From: Phallusia mammillata
Taxonomy: Eukaryota > Chordata > Ascidiacea > Phlebobranchia > Ascidiidae
NCBI GenBank assembly: GCA_003260075.1
Contig: QLIY01000514.1
Span: 1 to 64,000 of the forward strand
Length of the DNA: 64,000 bases
Direction of reading: 5' to 3'
This document shows, piece after piece, positions 20,244 to 35,200 of this stretch. The stretch's first letter is position 1; every line of letters starts with the position of its first letter. Made by a program: the position numbers and the translations under genes. The notes below the pieces were generated by a model. That model had not been told where the DNA came from, searched no databases, and saw only the letters and a list, made by a program, of their open reading frames with translations.

Positions 20244-23200
20244 CTGCAAAGCACAGGTTGTATACAGAATTAGTCGATGCGTCGTTACTTAGGCAGTAAG
20301 AACTTCCGATGCGTTATTGCCAAAACTGATTGCTCGATAGTTTGACTTTACTCAAAGACCACCCACAACGGGTCAAGTTATGAGCGATATTGTCACAAAT
20401 GGCTAATTACGAAAAAAAAATGTTTTATGAAAATATTTTAGTTCACAAATAAACAAGTCAGATATAAAGCTAAGTACTTCAGAAATACGGTAAATTACTT
20501 CCTAAAGTTATATTGATTAAGTGATTATAATTATTGTGTAGTGTAATAGTAAAGTCTAGTTTCAAACAAATTTAATAAACAAAGAACTCAGTCCAACGTA
20601 AGTCCCGCGCTCTGGTGTTTAAATGCGCTCGAAAAAGATTAGTAAACTTACCAACAACAGTAACAAAGGCAACTTCAGAGTTATGTGATCCGCGTTTATT
20701 AATCGCTTTGCACGAGTATGCCCCAGCGTCCTTCATAGACACATTGCGAAGATGAAGGGTCGAGTTCATGTCGTCATAACTCGAGTTGCTACTCGTCTGA
20801 TGCGAGTCGTCTTCTCCAGACTCGATTCTGATTCCTTCCCGGTACCAATGCACGACTGGAGCTGGAATTCCAACAACTCCACAACAAAGAGTTACCGAAT
20901 CTCCGAAAGGAACAATCTAACATGAAAACCTAATTGATTGTATTTGAATAAGGAAAATGTCGCTAAGATTATGTTATGCGAAAAACTTGCAGGTACAAAC
21001 GTAGTCTGCAAGTGTCAAAAAACAAAAAAGTCACTGTGACTAAAGTGATTTGCCTTTGAAAGAGGTTCCAAAAAACGTTGGTTAAAAATTCCGTTTTGCT
21101 ACTTGCCACGTTTTTAAAATGCTAGGTATGTATCACTTGGCGCAACGTTAAGGGCAAATTCAGGAAACGACCACACACTAAAATAACAAAGCTTAAAAAC
21201 GTTTCTGTTGGCTCAAGATAACCTTCTGAGTTTAACATCAAACGTTTAGTCTTCGAAAAACGTCATTTTTGTAGACTGAGGGCTTAGTTAGAAATACTGG
21301 GACTAGCAATTGTAACGTTTCTACGTAAACAACTGAGATTCAACTTTTCTGAAGCTATCGGACACGTGACACGAATCAACCAATTACCTGCGAGCTTGGA
21401 CCTCTGACAACAGTGGCCGGGTAATCGCAAAGATTGCTGTTGAAAGCGCATTTCCATAAACCAGCGGTACAAGTGCTGAAACAAAATCAATGATTAATAG
21501 TAATAAATCGGAGGCAACACTAATAAATCGGAGGTTAATCAGAACAAATTTACGGTTCAAAAACATCAAAAAAATTATTTCATTTTATTTCATTCTTGAA
21601 AATAACAAATAGAACCAGAAACAGAAGATGGGCTAAGATAATTGTTTTCTCGCTTTATTTCTTTCAGAAAAACAAGTCATATTTTTTCGGAAAAACAGAA
21701 ACGTATAAAAGTATTAAAACACAAAATAATTTGAAGCACTGCAACTAAAATGTCGCAAGTGTTTTTGCGCCTGAAGTAGCCTGTAGTTGTATATACAGGT
21801 CTTCGTCTATTAGATGATCTTCATATCAAGTGATGGATCGTAATCGCGCCACAAGGGGTTGCAATATGGTATCAGCCGACTCCACAAGGTGTCGTTAATG
21901 GGTTCAAAGGCCTGTGATATGTTTTTACAAGGGATGTCGTTGTTTGTACCTAGCTACCTTAAGACGTGATCAATCACAAATTGTCGAAATTTGGCAGAAC
22001 AAAGGCTCTCTTCGGATTGCAGGAATGGGGCTTAGCATCGCAATTTACCATAACGGTTTTATCATGGCGTGTATCTTAATCAACAGCGGTTCTTTCTCCC
22101 ATCATGCACAGATGAAGATTATAATCTTGACCTTCGTTTACCGACCGGCCTTCCGTCATCCCTGGGCATTGTCAGTATTTGGAATTAATTTTAAACCGCA
22201 ACAAAATTAGACGCGAGTTTCTCGGTTTTCAATTGTTTAGTTGGTAAGAAGTTTCAACAAAAACCCACAGTGTGATGATCTGATTTTTAAATCTAAGAAA
22301 AGCTACTTTTCCACTAAATTGCTAAAGTCAAAGGGGTGCGCCAACAATACACACTTGTTTTAGCTGTTATGAAAAAAAAAAGTTATTTAAAGCGCGAAAA
22401 AAATCGACGTTTTGTTTCATTACATTATCAAAAGCTATTTGTCGTTCTTTATAATGTATTAAACTTGAGTGACATAAAACCCTTTTACCATATGTTATCA
22501 CCGAAATGTTAGAAAAACAGATTTTTGTGTTTGTTGCAGCAAATTTTGAATAACTACCTAATTTTTCAATTTTACTTCAGAGACTATGTCTATCAGAATA
22601 AATATACAATAAGGCTGACAAGTCAGAATGTAACAAAAAATAAAGTAAAAATAAATCTACCATCTTTGACAATTCCTATCATGCCTTGCTCCAGGTCGAA
22701 ACACAATGCCTTTGAATAGACACGGACACTCAGAAAGCGGGATGCAACTGTTGTTATGGAGCACGGCGTTGCCACGACAATAGCATCCTGGAAGGCAACT
22801 ACCGCGCGAGACACAAACTTTGTTGTTCTGCACAAATGTTGGACAGTAGCGAAGACACGTGGGTCCACATTCCCGGTATTGCTGACGGTGAGCGCAGGTT
22901 ACAGCTTAAAAAATAAAGTAAGGCATTCTTAACACTTTGCAATGCAATTTAATAAAATACAACATTAAAGAGTATTCGTCTGAATTTGGAGCAGTTAAAT
23001 CAGTCTGACAACCAAAGTATAAAAGATAAACAAATGTTAGTAAAATACTTTTCATTTTTTAAATAGTATGACTACTATCTTATGAAACGACACATAGTCA
23101 CATTTGATACATTTTGCAAACTAAGTGCATTGCCCTACCAGAATCAATAATTCTTCATTTATTTATTTTTTGGTGATATGATACTTTTCAAATTCCCCCC

Positions 23201-26200
23201 CCCCATTTTTTAAATAGTATGACTACTATCTTATGAAACGACACATAGTCACTTTTGATCTATTTTGTAAACTATGTGCATTGCCCGACCAGAATCAATG
23301 GTTCTTCATTTATTTATTTTTTTGGTGATATGTTAGATTTTAAATTGTTTCTACTTGCATCGTTGTTCACAAATTTGAAAAAAAACTTTGCACATGTGAT
23401 TAAATGTAAACGTAAACGCTATGTGCAACATGATTTGTGTGTCCCAAACATAAATTAAACGCAAAACAATTTACATCTGAATTACGGGTTGGTATCGGAT
23501 AATAAACGGAACAATTCTATGTTATGACATAGTTAAGTTAATCACGTTTCTAATCTGACTCCAAAGAGATAAAAATTTAAACTGTTGGAACTAGCATTAA
23601 CTCAAGTTTCGAAAAGAAGAATGATCGTTTTACAGAACTGCTTTTAAAATCAATTTTAATCTTGGAGGCCTGAAAAATATAAATCGTTTAAGAATTAAGT
23701 ACTCGCAAAGCAATGGTGTTGTTGCTTAAACAAACCAAAACAAGTCAATAAATCACATGTCAGGAATTTAACTGTGCAATGAAAGAACCCATTCTAAACC
23801 GCTATCTCGTTGAAAGGTTTTGAACCAGTTAATGACCTACTTTTTGCCAAACCTCTAATACCGTGTAAGACTGTTGTATCGCCTAATTTCTTCGAAGCAC
23901 CGCAGGATTGCATTTAAACTAAACCGCGAATAAAATATGGAGGAAATTTGGAACTGATTTTGACAGAAGTTGTGTATTGTGTTTTTAAAGTGGTAATCAT
24001 TAGGACATGGAAATTTAATTTGTATTTATTACTCAAAACAATAAACAATCAATCAATGGTTTTCCCTAGTTTAAACGACGCTCAGAATCTCGAATCATAT
24101 AACTTCTAAAACGTCATTTAGTTGTTGTACCTTCGCGTGCAACATTATGGTTAATTGTAACTGCAATGGTTTTACCTTTTGTTTGAAAACCTACTAACTT
24201 ACAATAAATGTATAATACATTTACATTATGTATTACTTCATTTTACCAATTAACACTAACACGCGGTATCTTGTACAGATACAATTAATCAAAACAGGCA
24301 GTAAACAGATTTAAACATTTCCAAGTCCAAGTTTTTGATCATAAACCAATATTTTGCCTGAAGCTATGGCCTGAACAGACAGGAAATCACTGAGTAGGCT
24401 GTGAAAGCTGAAAGACAGCGGACTTCGGCTAATCTCTTCCGTCAAAATAATTCGCGGTTTATAAAGGCTTGGCCACGAAACAGCCGGGAAATCTCAAACT
24501 TGGATGGGTGTGCAAATGTATCCTATTGTAGAAATTGTTTTTATATCGGTTTAATTCGTTTACCTTGTATTAATGCATGATTAAATTTAACGTCCTGTGA
24601 TTTTGTACATGCAAAAATATATTTAATTTTAAACTTTGTCTTTTGTTACTGTTAGAAGAGGGCTGATTTGAGATAGCTTTAGTTGAGTCCATTCTAATTA
24701 TTTTATGTATGTTATATGTCTCTATTTTTCAATCACTTGTTTGTTTATTCTATTTAAATAAGGATGTAGATAAGCTAACAACAATTGTAGCATTACAATT
24801 AGTAGCAAAAATGTTGTGTGTCTTTAAAACTACAAAACGTTGCGAAAGACCATCAAGTCCAGGTGTTAAGAAATAAAAATACGAAAGATTTTGACGGCAA
24901 ACAGATAATAACTAAGTATGGTAAAAATAAAACAAGCCACGGTACGAAACGTATACTGGGTTCTTCTGCAGAAATAGCTGCATGACAACGTTGGTTGCGA
25001 ATGTGAACACAAAAAAACAGAGAACCGAAAAGACAATAAATTATGGGTTGTATTATTATAACAGATGTACAAAACGTTAACAAGCTCCAAAACATGATCG
25101 TAATTAACTCGTTTTCTTCCATTTCCATTTCTGGACATTATGAAAAATAGATTTACTTACGACATAAATCTCTTGCCCTCCAATCAAGCTTAACTCCGCG
25201 TCGCAAACATGCTTCAGTATAAGCTGCAAGGGCCGTGCACAAGTAGGTGTTCTGCTCCTGTAATGAACAAAGAAACATAATCATTGTATTGCACGATATC
25301 AAGAAGCTTGATGGCAGGAAACACAGGTTAGCAATTATGCTTGAATCAAAGTGCTTTGTTATGCACTGCGGCTTTTAGATCTGCTTTGGGAATTGATAAA
25401 GTATTTTGTGCACCAAAAACGAAGTGCACAAGGTGGTGGTTTGGGGTCATGATTATTCGATTTGATTTGAGGCAAAAACTTTATGGTTTACGAAGATAGA
25501 CGACAGAGATGCTCTTTTCGCAGCAACTCCCGGAAAACCAAACTCTAAAGGTCATGATGCCAATTTGCAGGCAAACGTTTATTTTGGGTGACATCTGGTC
25601 TAAGACCCAAAATGCTTTACAGAGACCCAAGATGACCGGACCAGATAAGTCTGCATTTGACGAGCCAGGAACAAGATCTTCGCTTTAGTTTGCATCCGAC
25701 TTGAACCGAATATTTAAACAGCGAATCGTGTGTTGGTTTGCAAAATTGTTAATGTACTATAACGTACCCATTGTTTAAAGCAGCCGATTGAAAGGCAATG
25801 TAAAATGTAATATACGCCTAAAATTAAAAGTTTATGTCCATCTTATAATGATTTTCATTGAACAGTTATGTTTTAGGGGGGTATGATGTAAGATAGATTT
25901 TTGAACATTTTTAATCCCCGGCCGCAGCTATAAAATAACCAAAAGTTTGAGGGTGCACCTTTGGTAATGATATGGAAACTCAGTCATTACCTTTAAGGAT
26001 TACATAAACTTTTTCATTGTCTGTTAGCGAACCTAGCTTTTGAACCACTGGCGTAAGTTAAACATAGGCAAACACAAATTATTGTCATTTACATAAATTG
26101 CTAAATCGATCTTCTTTTTTTGGAGGGGGCAGAGTAATGACTATAGCCTATACAAGTACATTTGTTTGCTAGAATTTAACTCGTAACAAATCTCAGTAGA

Positions 26201-29200
26201 TAAACACTTTGAGTTGTTTTGGGGATCTTACTTGCACCGGAGATCCACAAATGTCCGACCTGCAGGCATTTATAAATTCATTCGGTCTCACGACGGAATG
26301 ACAAGCTCGGAATCTTCGTTCATTGAGAATCGTGCAAGGTCCAGCTATGTGGTGGCTTCCGTTTCTCGCTCTAGGACATCTATTGCTGCTTGAAAGCACA
26401 GCGGAGCAGCTGCCGAAACAATGTTTTGTTAATATTGTACTAACGACGCAAACATTGCTGGAAATTTTGTTGTTTCCTTATGTTTAACTATTTATGCAAG
26501 TGTACTCAATTTTAAGTTGATAAACGAACCGAACAAACAAAGTTGGATAAAGGAACCGATACCAACAAAAAAAAACAAATCTTAACCCCCCCCCCCATTG
26601 CTGGAAATTTTGTTGTTTCCTTATGTTTAACTATTTATGCAAGAGTGCTCAATTTTATGAAGGAACCGAAAACCAACAAAATCTAAAAAATCTTAAACAT
26701 AGTGATAGCACCCGACACAGATATGTTAAAAGATTGTAAGAGTTAAACTATTGAAAAAATAAGGCAGGTCTGTTCAGAAGGAACTCTAAGGCAATTAAAA
26801 GTAAAAGAGCTTCTGTCCAACAGAGACTTATTTTCTTGACCCCCCCCCCTTGAAAAAATAAGGCAGGTCTGTTCAGAAGGAACTCTAAGGCAATTAATAG
26901 TAAAACAGCTTTTGTCCAACAGAGACTTATGTTCTTACACCTACCTTGAATTGAGACTTCCATCTGGTTCAGACCAACTCTGACCAAACTCAACATGAGT
27001 AGCAGCTGGTTTGCCGCCTCTCGTCAATCTATCATCAGTTCTATCACCGTTAAAGTTTCCACATAATCCCACAGTTCTTTGCGTGTATTTTCCTGACGCG
27101 ATGACATAGATCCGATGAGGGATAGCCCATTGCACCTCAAGTTCGTCACCAATTCTTAACACCAAGAATAAACCGATCTGAAAAGCATCCAAGTAAATAT
27201 TGAATTAGTTCTTTATGTTTGAGCATCTGTAGCTTAGCACAGCATTTAGGTTCAAAGTCAAGCGACGAGTTTGTGGGGGACCTTGCTTGAAAACACATGT
27301 ACACATCTAGACAGTTATTCTGATAGGGCGCTACCTACGTTAGTGTCAAAAATAAGTTACACATTCTGTTTCTACAAATGTTTCAGCAACCAGAAACGGG
27401 TAAGTGATTGTATTTGGAGGTAATTTGTATTAAAAAAAATTAGACAAAAGAAATTGTACATATGTCTGAGAAAAAATGTGGTTTTATCGATGTGCAGTTG
27501 TTAGTGTGGTAAAGTTAACAACACAACGAGAAATTTGTTCGGTGTATTTCTCGATTTAAGGCTTTAAAAAGCAACTCTAATACAGAGTAGAGTGTAATTT
27601 GTTGTGGAGGTTAAAACTAACCTGGGCAATGGTCATAATTCCGCCTGATGACACATACGGAAGATTGACTGGAGCTCCATTGACCAGCACAGTACGGTGT
27701 CGGCTGATTTCGACGAATGCAGAGATGCTCGGGTAAGCAAGGATGGCTGTAACTTTATGTGTGCAACTGAGATGAGAACCACAGCCGGCATTGTACTGGA
27801 CTATCTTCAAAACAGAGAACAAGTTAAGTGATCTGATCATGAAAGAACAATAAACCATGTATTTTTTTTTCAAGTCAAAGATCAGTCACTATGTTTGTAG
27901 TCAAAGATCTGTTTGTGATAAAGATGCATATTAAACGTCAAACAACATAACTTCGATTCTTCTACAAAAATGTAAACACTAAAAATAAAAAAGTCAAAGT
28001 ATGTTATGAAAAAAATATACATAAGCACTTGTTTCGAAAATGAAAACTTTAGTCATTGGTAACAATCTATTCAAAGGAGTGTTCTGCGAATTGGCGGTTC
28101 GCTTATGGTTTAAACAAATTTTCATTCACAACAAGTAAAATCCTAAATGTGCAGGGACCTGTCTTGAGTTTACAAGTTAACTGCATTTCGATCTAGTTCA
28201 ATCTGACATTGACGAACCAAGTGGCACATTCCGGCGCTGAATAGCCCCAAGCCCAACAGTTAATCCCATCCACACAAACCTATCGGACGTTACTTAAACC
28301 ACCATCAAATATTTTTAGTTCCGAGTGCGTGATGGCGTGACGTAGGCACGATTCGTCACGGTGAAAATGACAATGAAAATCAAAGGCATTTGCTCGCATT
28401 GGCTTGAAAATGACAAAGTAGACCATAGCAGTTTGCGCTGAGAATTTGCAAACAAAATGGTAATTTACTGTTGATGACTATAACACATTTATGTTAAATA
28501 CAGCACGATGGAAATCAAGCTGCGCCTTGTGGACTTCAGTTTGTGCTATATAACTTACAAAGAGCAAAATTGCATTTCACTAATGACGATGGGTTTGTGT
28601 TGGAATATGACCACGTTTCACGTTCTTTGTGCCCGGTTCAGCATGTCGTTTGTCTTGTCTTGTGTGCCTTTGTTTTAAGTAACGTGAAACTACCAAAAGA
28701 TCATTTTTGCCCATATTTCAAAAGTACGCTGAAATCGGAAAAAGTTTCCAACGCGCACACAAACTTTAACCTAGCTACTCTTGCATGACACAACACTTAG
28801 ATTTGCGTACATTCTAGTTAAAACACACTAGTTTGGCAATTCATGTATTGGAATGCAATTCCTAACTTACACCGCTGTCGCAAAGTAGCATAGCCTTTTG
28901 AAAAAATCGTTTTAACAATTTCAAAATTTTAAGTAACACAGTAACACAGCCTTTAAAATTTTTTAGTAAAAACAGTAATATTTTTAGCACTTGCTTGCAA
29001 CTTGTGTTTTTACAAACACACGTTAAAATGGAAACTTTCATACGGAATTTTAATGTTGCTTGTGTGGGAATAAACTTACCTCAAACTCTTTGCCTTCGAC
29101 GTCTTTGGAGAGAATATATCCACAATCTCCTTGAAAGTTAAACGGGTAACCGTCGAATGTTGTGTAGTTAGGATCTCCGTAACTTGAACAAACGCCTGAT

Positions 29201-32200
29201 GGAAACAAAAAGAAAACAAGTAAATTACCAAGTAAGGTTCAACACAGCATTTGAAGCACTTTCTCATTAGGCGTCTCCAAAGCATATAAAGGTGTGAAGA
29301 CACATCGTGCTGTTATGGTCACCAATAAAGTCTTGTGGTGCTTTAGAGCTCATTATAGGTTGGTTTGATCACCATCATATTGTTGTTATTTATAGATATA
29401 CGTGAATGCGTGTGTTCAACCCACTACAATAGACATGTATGTATATAGTCATGTGGTTGATAGTCTCTGGTATTGAAGTTGTAAGCCAACTTTTTTTGCA
29501 AAAATTATGTCTTTCGAAATAAAACCACAAACCAGATATAGTGTGTTCAACAAACAATGAGCATTAACTTTGTCCCTGTCAAAAACAAATCAGATTGAGA
29601 TTTAAACCCAACTGAACCATACGACTGAAACGTGTTCTGTCACTGAAGATATTGTTAACAGAAAACAAACATACGACCAATTTGAGGTCACGGTTTGTGG
29701 TATTTAAGGCCCAAAATATAACACGGTTGGGTTATAAGGCAAGTACACATCCACAACGTGCACGTGCCCCAAAACATGTCTCTCGTTTAGTCACAATTCA
29801 CACAACAACGTGAAAAAATAGGCGGTATTATGTTTGGTTTATTTTCTAACTATACAATCTGTAAGATGTCGATAAAAGGCGAAATATATATATCTTATAT
29901 TTATATAGATGTATGACTAACTGTGTTCATAAAAACAATTTGAAGGTAAAAGTTTGTTCACTTTTTAGTTTAAGACAATGAAAAAAATCCTTTCCGTTCA
30001 CAATCAATTACATTTTCTCAATAGTTGCATTGTGTTTGTTATTTTAGATGTTTTACATCACGATGTTTTTCCTATAACAGAACTTAAACCCAATTGCACC
30101 TGAACCTACTACTTCGAAACGATTCACTCCGGGTCGTAAATCTTAATCAAGGTTCTCCCCTTGCATCCAGTTCCGTACTCAGGCTTACCTGGACACACAT
30201 CGAGTCGGCACTTTTTGGTCGCCTGCTGCTTTCCCTTGCACGTTTTCCCGTTAGGGGGATTCCCCGTGCATATCCGTCTTCTCGTTCGCGTTCCTCGGCC
30301 ACAGGTGGCGCTGCACTTTGTCCATTGACCCCAAGACAGAAGCTTGCCTACAACGTACAATGGTTAAACTATACAGCCAATAAAAAATAATATCAAGGAG
30401 TGCTAACCCTTCGCATAGATAGAAAAATCGATGAGAAATTGGTGTTCATGGTCTGGCTAAGATTTAGGTTTATTCTGGAGTGAAATGTAAGTCAACAGCT
30501 TATATTGACTAAGTTGGATTAAAGTAAATAATAGTGTTGAGAGCATTAATGTGCAAAAAAGTTACGAAATCTGAGTGTAGCCTACATAACAAGTAATGCC
30601 AACATTTCCAACAGACAACATGATCATATACAATTGCGTTTTGCAAGAAAAATGGAAACAAGTCGCAATTAAACCAATTCGACATCAAAGTAAATGGAAA
30701 CTTACATTTCTTTTTAGGATGTAAGCAATTACGTCCCTTGCAAATGACCTTGGGTCAAAAGAGTTATAGGTTACAAGTTAGCAAATAGAAATTGCTGTAG
30801 TCAATCCAACACAATATGATTGTTTACACAGACTCATAGCGTCATTATATTATTTTTAGACAATACGTCGCGTGCATATCGAATATTAACACTTGAAAAT
30901 ACGTTTGGAATCAATCAAAAAACGACAATAATTTACGTAAATGTAGCAACAAGCTGTGTTCACTGGCGGATGTAACAAACGTTAATCAGTATTTGCACTT
31001 GGTCCAGCGTAAAACCAAATATTGACTAAAACTGAATCAATCCGCGATCGCTTGCTCAAGGTCAAGTTCAAGAGCAGTTGCTAGTCACTCATGCGTAAAC
31101 ACACGATAACACGTGTCGGGTTAACTGTACATGAGATGCGGATACATATCAACAGTTCACATTGGAAAAGTTTAAACATTTTTTGTTACTTATTTTACTT
31201 ATCTTTTTTTCGAATATTAAAAACGTGTTCTTGAGCTGAACTGTAAATTATTTTAGGATTATATTTGAATTGCTTTTTGAAGTCTATGAATGACAAAATA
31301 ACAACTAACTCAGACCAAAAATGTTCGGTAACTAAGTTTTAATTCCACCCATATTTTTGAAAAAGCAAAACAACTTAAACACACGAAAAAGCACATTAGC
31401 GGACATAAGTTACAAAAATCTACTTTCAACCCAATACGTTAAGTCGATAGGTCAAATTCAATTAGTACCGCTGAGGTTCAACTATTTAACACCGAAAACT
31501 TTAATTTTAAACACATTTCGAGAAGAATATTTGTTTTGCATCCGATTGCACACACGAATATGTGACGTGACTTTCTCAAATGATTGGAACGCAAAAAGAT
31601 AAACCTAAAACCTTATGTTAAGAAATGCATTTGTGCAGGACCGTTTGGGTTGCATTTAAATTCTGTAAATGGAACATTTCTTTTGTCTTTATTAAAACTT
31701 TATATTTAATCGTTGCTTGCAGCACACGTTAGTATTTTAATTGTGAGGTATAGTGTATCACAAAACGTTTGTGTTCGGTATCGACGTTTTGTATTTGGGT
31801 TGTTTAAACAAATAAGACGTGAGTTTGTATAACAAAAACAATACAACAATATGCGTCACAGAGACGCCTATTGTAAAGTATATTATAGGTGAGGCCACTT
31901 TATACAACAAAAACTCTTCCCAGAAAATACAAGTTGATGCGATTTGTTACAAGTTACACCTCCAACTTATCGGGAGTATTGAGAAAATCGAAAATTAGTA
32001 ATCTCACGTTCGATAACTAGTATCGTGTTGTGATGATGTAGTGCACTGTTTCACAGGTTTATTAACCCGGGGTGCACCTATCAAGTAACGTAAACTTTTC
32101 TGCGTACCATTAGTATTAATGTGGAAACACTAGTGATAAATATGTCCACCACTACATATAGGCGCGCCCCGTGAGAACCAGTAATATAGTGCATCGTTGT

Positions 32201-35200
32201 ATCTGTGTTACCCAACAGTTTTTTCTCACCCTTTCGCCCCCGGTGGGTTGACGTCATGGCCCCCGTTTCCTCTCCTATTCAGGGACCCAGACCGACATCG
32301 ATGCCACTGTTTGTTTTCGCTCTTAATGCCCTGTCATTATATTCACAGGCGAGTGGATGCGACGTCGGAAACGATGTTGCTCCCCTCAACAACGAGTCCA
32401 TGCGGTGTCTGGCTAATTGCAAGGGAAGTTGCGGGTTACAGAACTTCGCACAATGCCGCAATAGACCCAACCGCGCGCGCAGGTGTTTCCGTCAACGACG
32501 TTAAATCAGACTTTTCGGTTCGCCTTAGCCAGCAACACCGGATCGTCGGGAACGCGCTTTCGAGTGTGACGTCATAATGGCGGGCATTGTTCGTCGCGTC
32601 GTTGGTGGCGCGTGGAGATGTCATAACATATTTGTCGATTCGCTGAAGCTCTTACTTGGTGTCACTCCTGCATACATGGAGATCCTTCGTCACTGTTTAT
32701 TTCTACACCGACGTTGATTTTTCGGCGGTTTTCGAAAGCTATGACGCGCGTATATGTTATTCTGGAATTCCGGACGCGTCGTGTAAAGACAACCTTGACT
32801 CAGATTCGTGGATTTTTATGTGTGTTGGCTTTACGGCGAAACGCTAAATATAGTTAGACGCCATGTGGTGGGAAATGCGTCATAAAACGTTTATGAATCC
32901 ATATGTCGATGACCTGGTTAAATTATATTCTTGACCTAAACGGATTTAGTTTTAATACTCCGTGATATAAAATAGGGCCAACTTCGCCTTAACACTAATG
33001 AAAAGATTCTCCTCTTGACACAAAAGTGTTATCAACAACCAAAAACACATGGGACATATTGTGCTCAATAATTAAGTGCACATGCGTTTTGTAGCAGTGT
33101 ATTGATAGTATTGTACACATTGTATTTACGTTTTAACGAGATTCTGAAACTTTCCTTTAACCCAACAGCGGAACACAGCCGTAACTGGTACGTTGTGTTG
33201 TTTAGAAATTCCAAAACATAAACACTAGTAAACGCCGAGCCGTGTGCATCTACTGGTTCTTTTCAAGTGGTCTGGAATTGAAAGTCACGTGCAAAGGTGT
33301 ATGATGTTTACGATTGGTGCTCACTGGTGCATATCCTTCACAACCTTTCGCGGGGGATTATGTGTGCAAAGGTCAAAAAGACGAGAAGCCAGCAGATGGT
33401 ACGTTGGTGGCGACGTGATAGAACGACTTGCTGACTGAGCGTGTCAAAATAAATCACTTTTCCCTGGTAAGTCTACAAGTGCGGCAACACTTCGGGACAC
33501 ACAGCGAATGACTAAACTCTCAAGAAGTGTGTACATTGCAAACAAAAATGTTTGTCAAAACGCAAATGATATAGTTAAGCACTCTAATCGGTAAAGTCAC
33601 CACAAGGTGTAAGAAACTGACTTCGTTTTAGTAAAATATGAAAGATTTGTTACAAATGTCCAGATCACAAATGGAAAACATTGTTTTTGGTTCAAAATAA
33701 ACAAACAACTCCTTTCTCAACACAACTTTTTGAAAACTTTAAGATAAAATAATATTGTTTGACATTATCTTTCTTTCTTGCTGAATTTACCCTGTGTTTC
33801 GTAGTTATTGGTGTTTCAAACAACTCAGTCACAATTCGGATTTAAATTGATAGAAACACTGTTAAGGGTTAAACAAAAAGTAATGCAAATGTAAAAAAAA
33901 TATAAATTCTAAGCAATTGTGCTTAAAGTGACTGTAATGTTAAATTTGAAATTAAGTCTAAAACAGTGGATTGTAAATAATCATCATTAAAATTTATAGC
34001 AATGATAGAAAAACTTATACCGACTTTATGAAACGAAAACCTCATTGAAATGTTTCAGAAAAAAACTACATCTTGTTTTCACAAATACCTTTAATTCCAA
34101 GTTTGGCTTCTCCTTCAATCGCTTTTCCAGATTCCTGAGCCACGGAACACTTATACGTTCCCACGTCTCTTGCAGTTACTGATTTGATGACGAGTTTGAA
34201 CTTCTTCTGCCTGATTCTTCTCCCATCAATGACGAGACGCTCGTTGTCCTTAAACCACGTGACATTCGTGTCCCGTGCATGATTAATGATCTAGCAAACA
34301 AACGTTGCAGTATAAGTTTAATGCATTGGTTCTTGACGTTTGTTCCACTCACTCAAGATGCATATAAAGACCATATCAGAGGTACAATGTAATGACTCTG
34401 AATTTTCTGCATTTAAGAATTTGGCCAAGACGAAAAACGTTGTAGACTGCGCATACTGATAAAAACTACCGGCAACAGTTTAAGGTTCAAAACGATGACT
34501 AAAATCACTTTACGTGTTTCAATTTTTAGGAGTATGTTACATTGTTGCATAGTCATACAAAGCAACGATTAGATTCCGTACAAGGCGTATGAAAAATACG
34601 TAAAGCCACTAAATGTAAATAAATGAGTATAAACTTAAAGTATGCATAATTGTTCAAAACGCTGGTTTATCTCATCGTATAATATAAGTCATGAACTTTA
34701 AGTGTATGGTTGTATAATTATTTTGCCATCGAATATGTACTTGGATAGAGAGCTAAACTTACAGCGTTATATTTAGTTCCTAATTTAAGGTACTGGTTAA
34801 AACCTCAAACACCAGTAACATCTTGATTTTGCGGTTAGAAGGAAATTGCCTGTGAAATTGCGTACAAATAAAGTTAACGAGATACAAACAAAGTACATTC
34901 CCTTTTTAAAATGTCAAGGTTTTTGGCCTACTTTTATGAACCCCAACTTCGTGTAGTAATTTGTAAATCCTGTTGGCCACGGTCGAAAGTCAAATTCCGA
35001 CAGGATGAGGTGTATAACAAAGCCCAGTCTATGTTTCAGCATGAATTCTCGATAATACACCTCAGGGGTGATAAAATACCTCAACATCTTTGCTTAACGG
35101 AACTCGTATAGAGACCTCACGTACATTACACGGTAGTTAAACCACGGTCAAAGATTGCTGGCAAAGGGTTTCGCTGGCATGAGATACGATCGCAAGGTTG

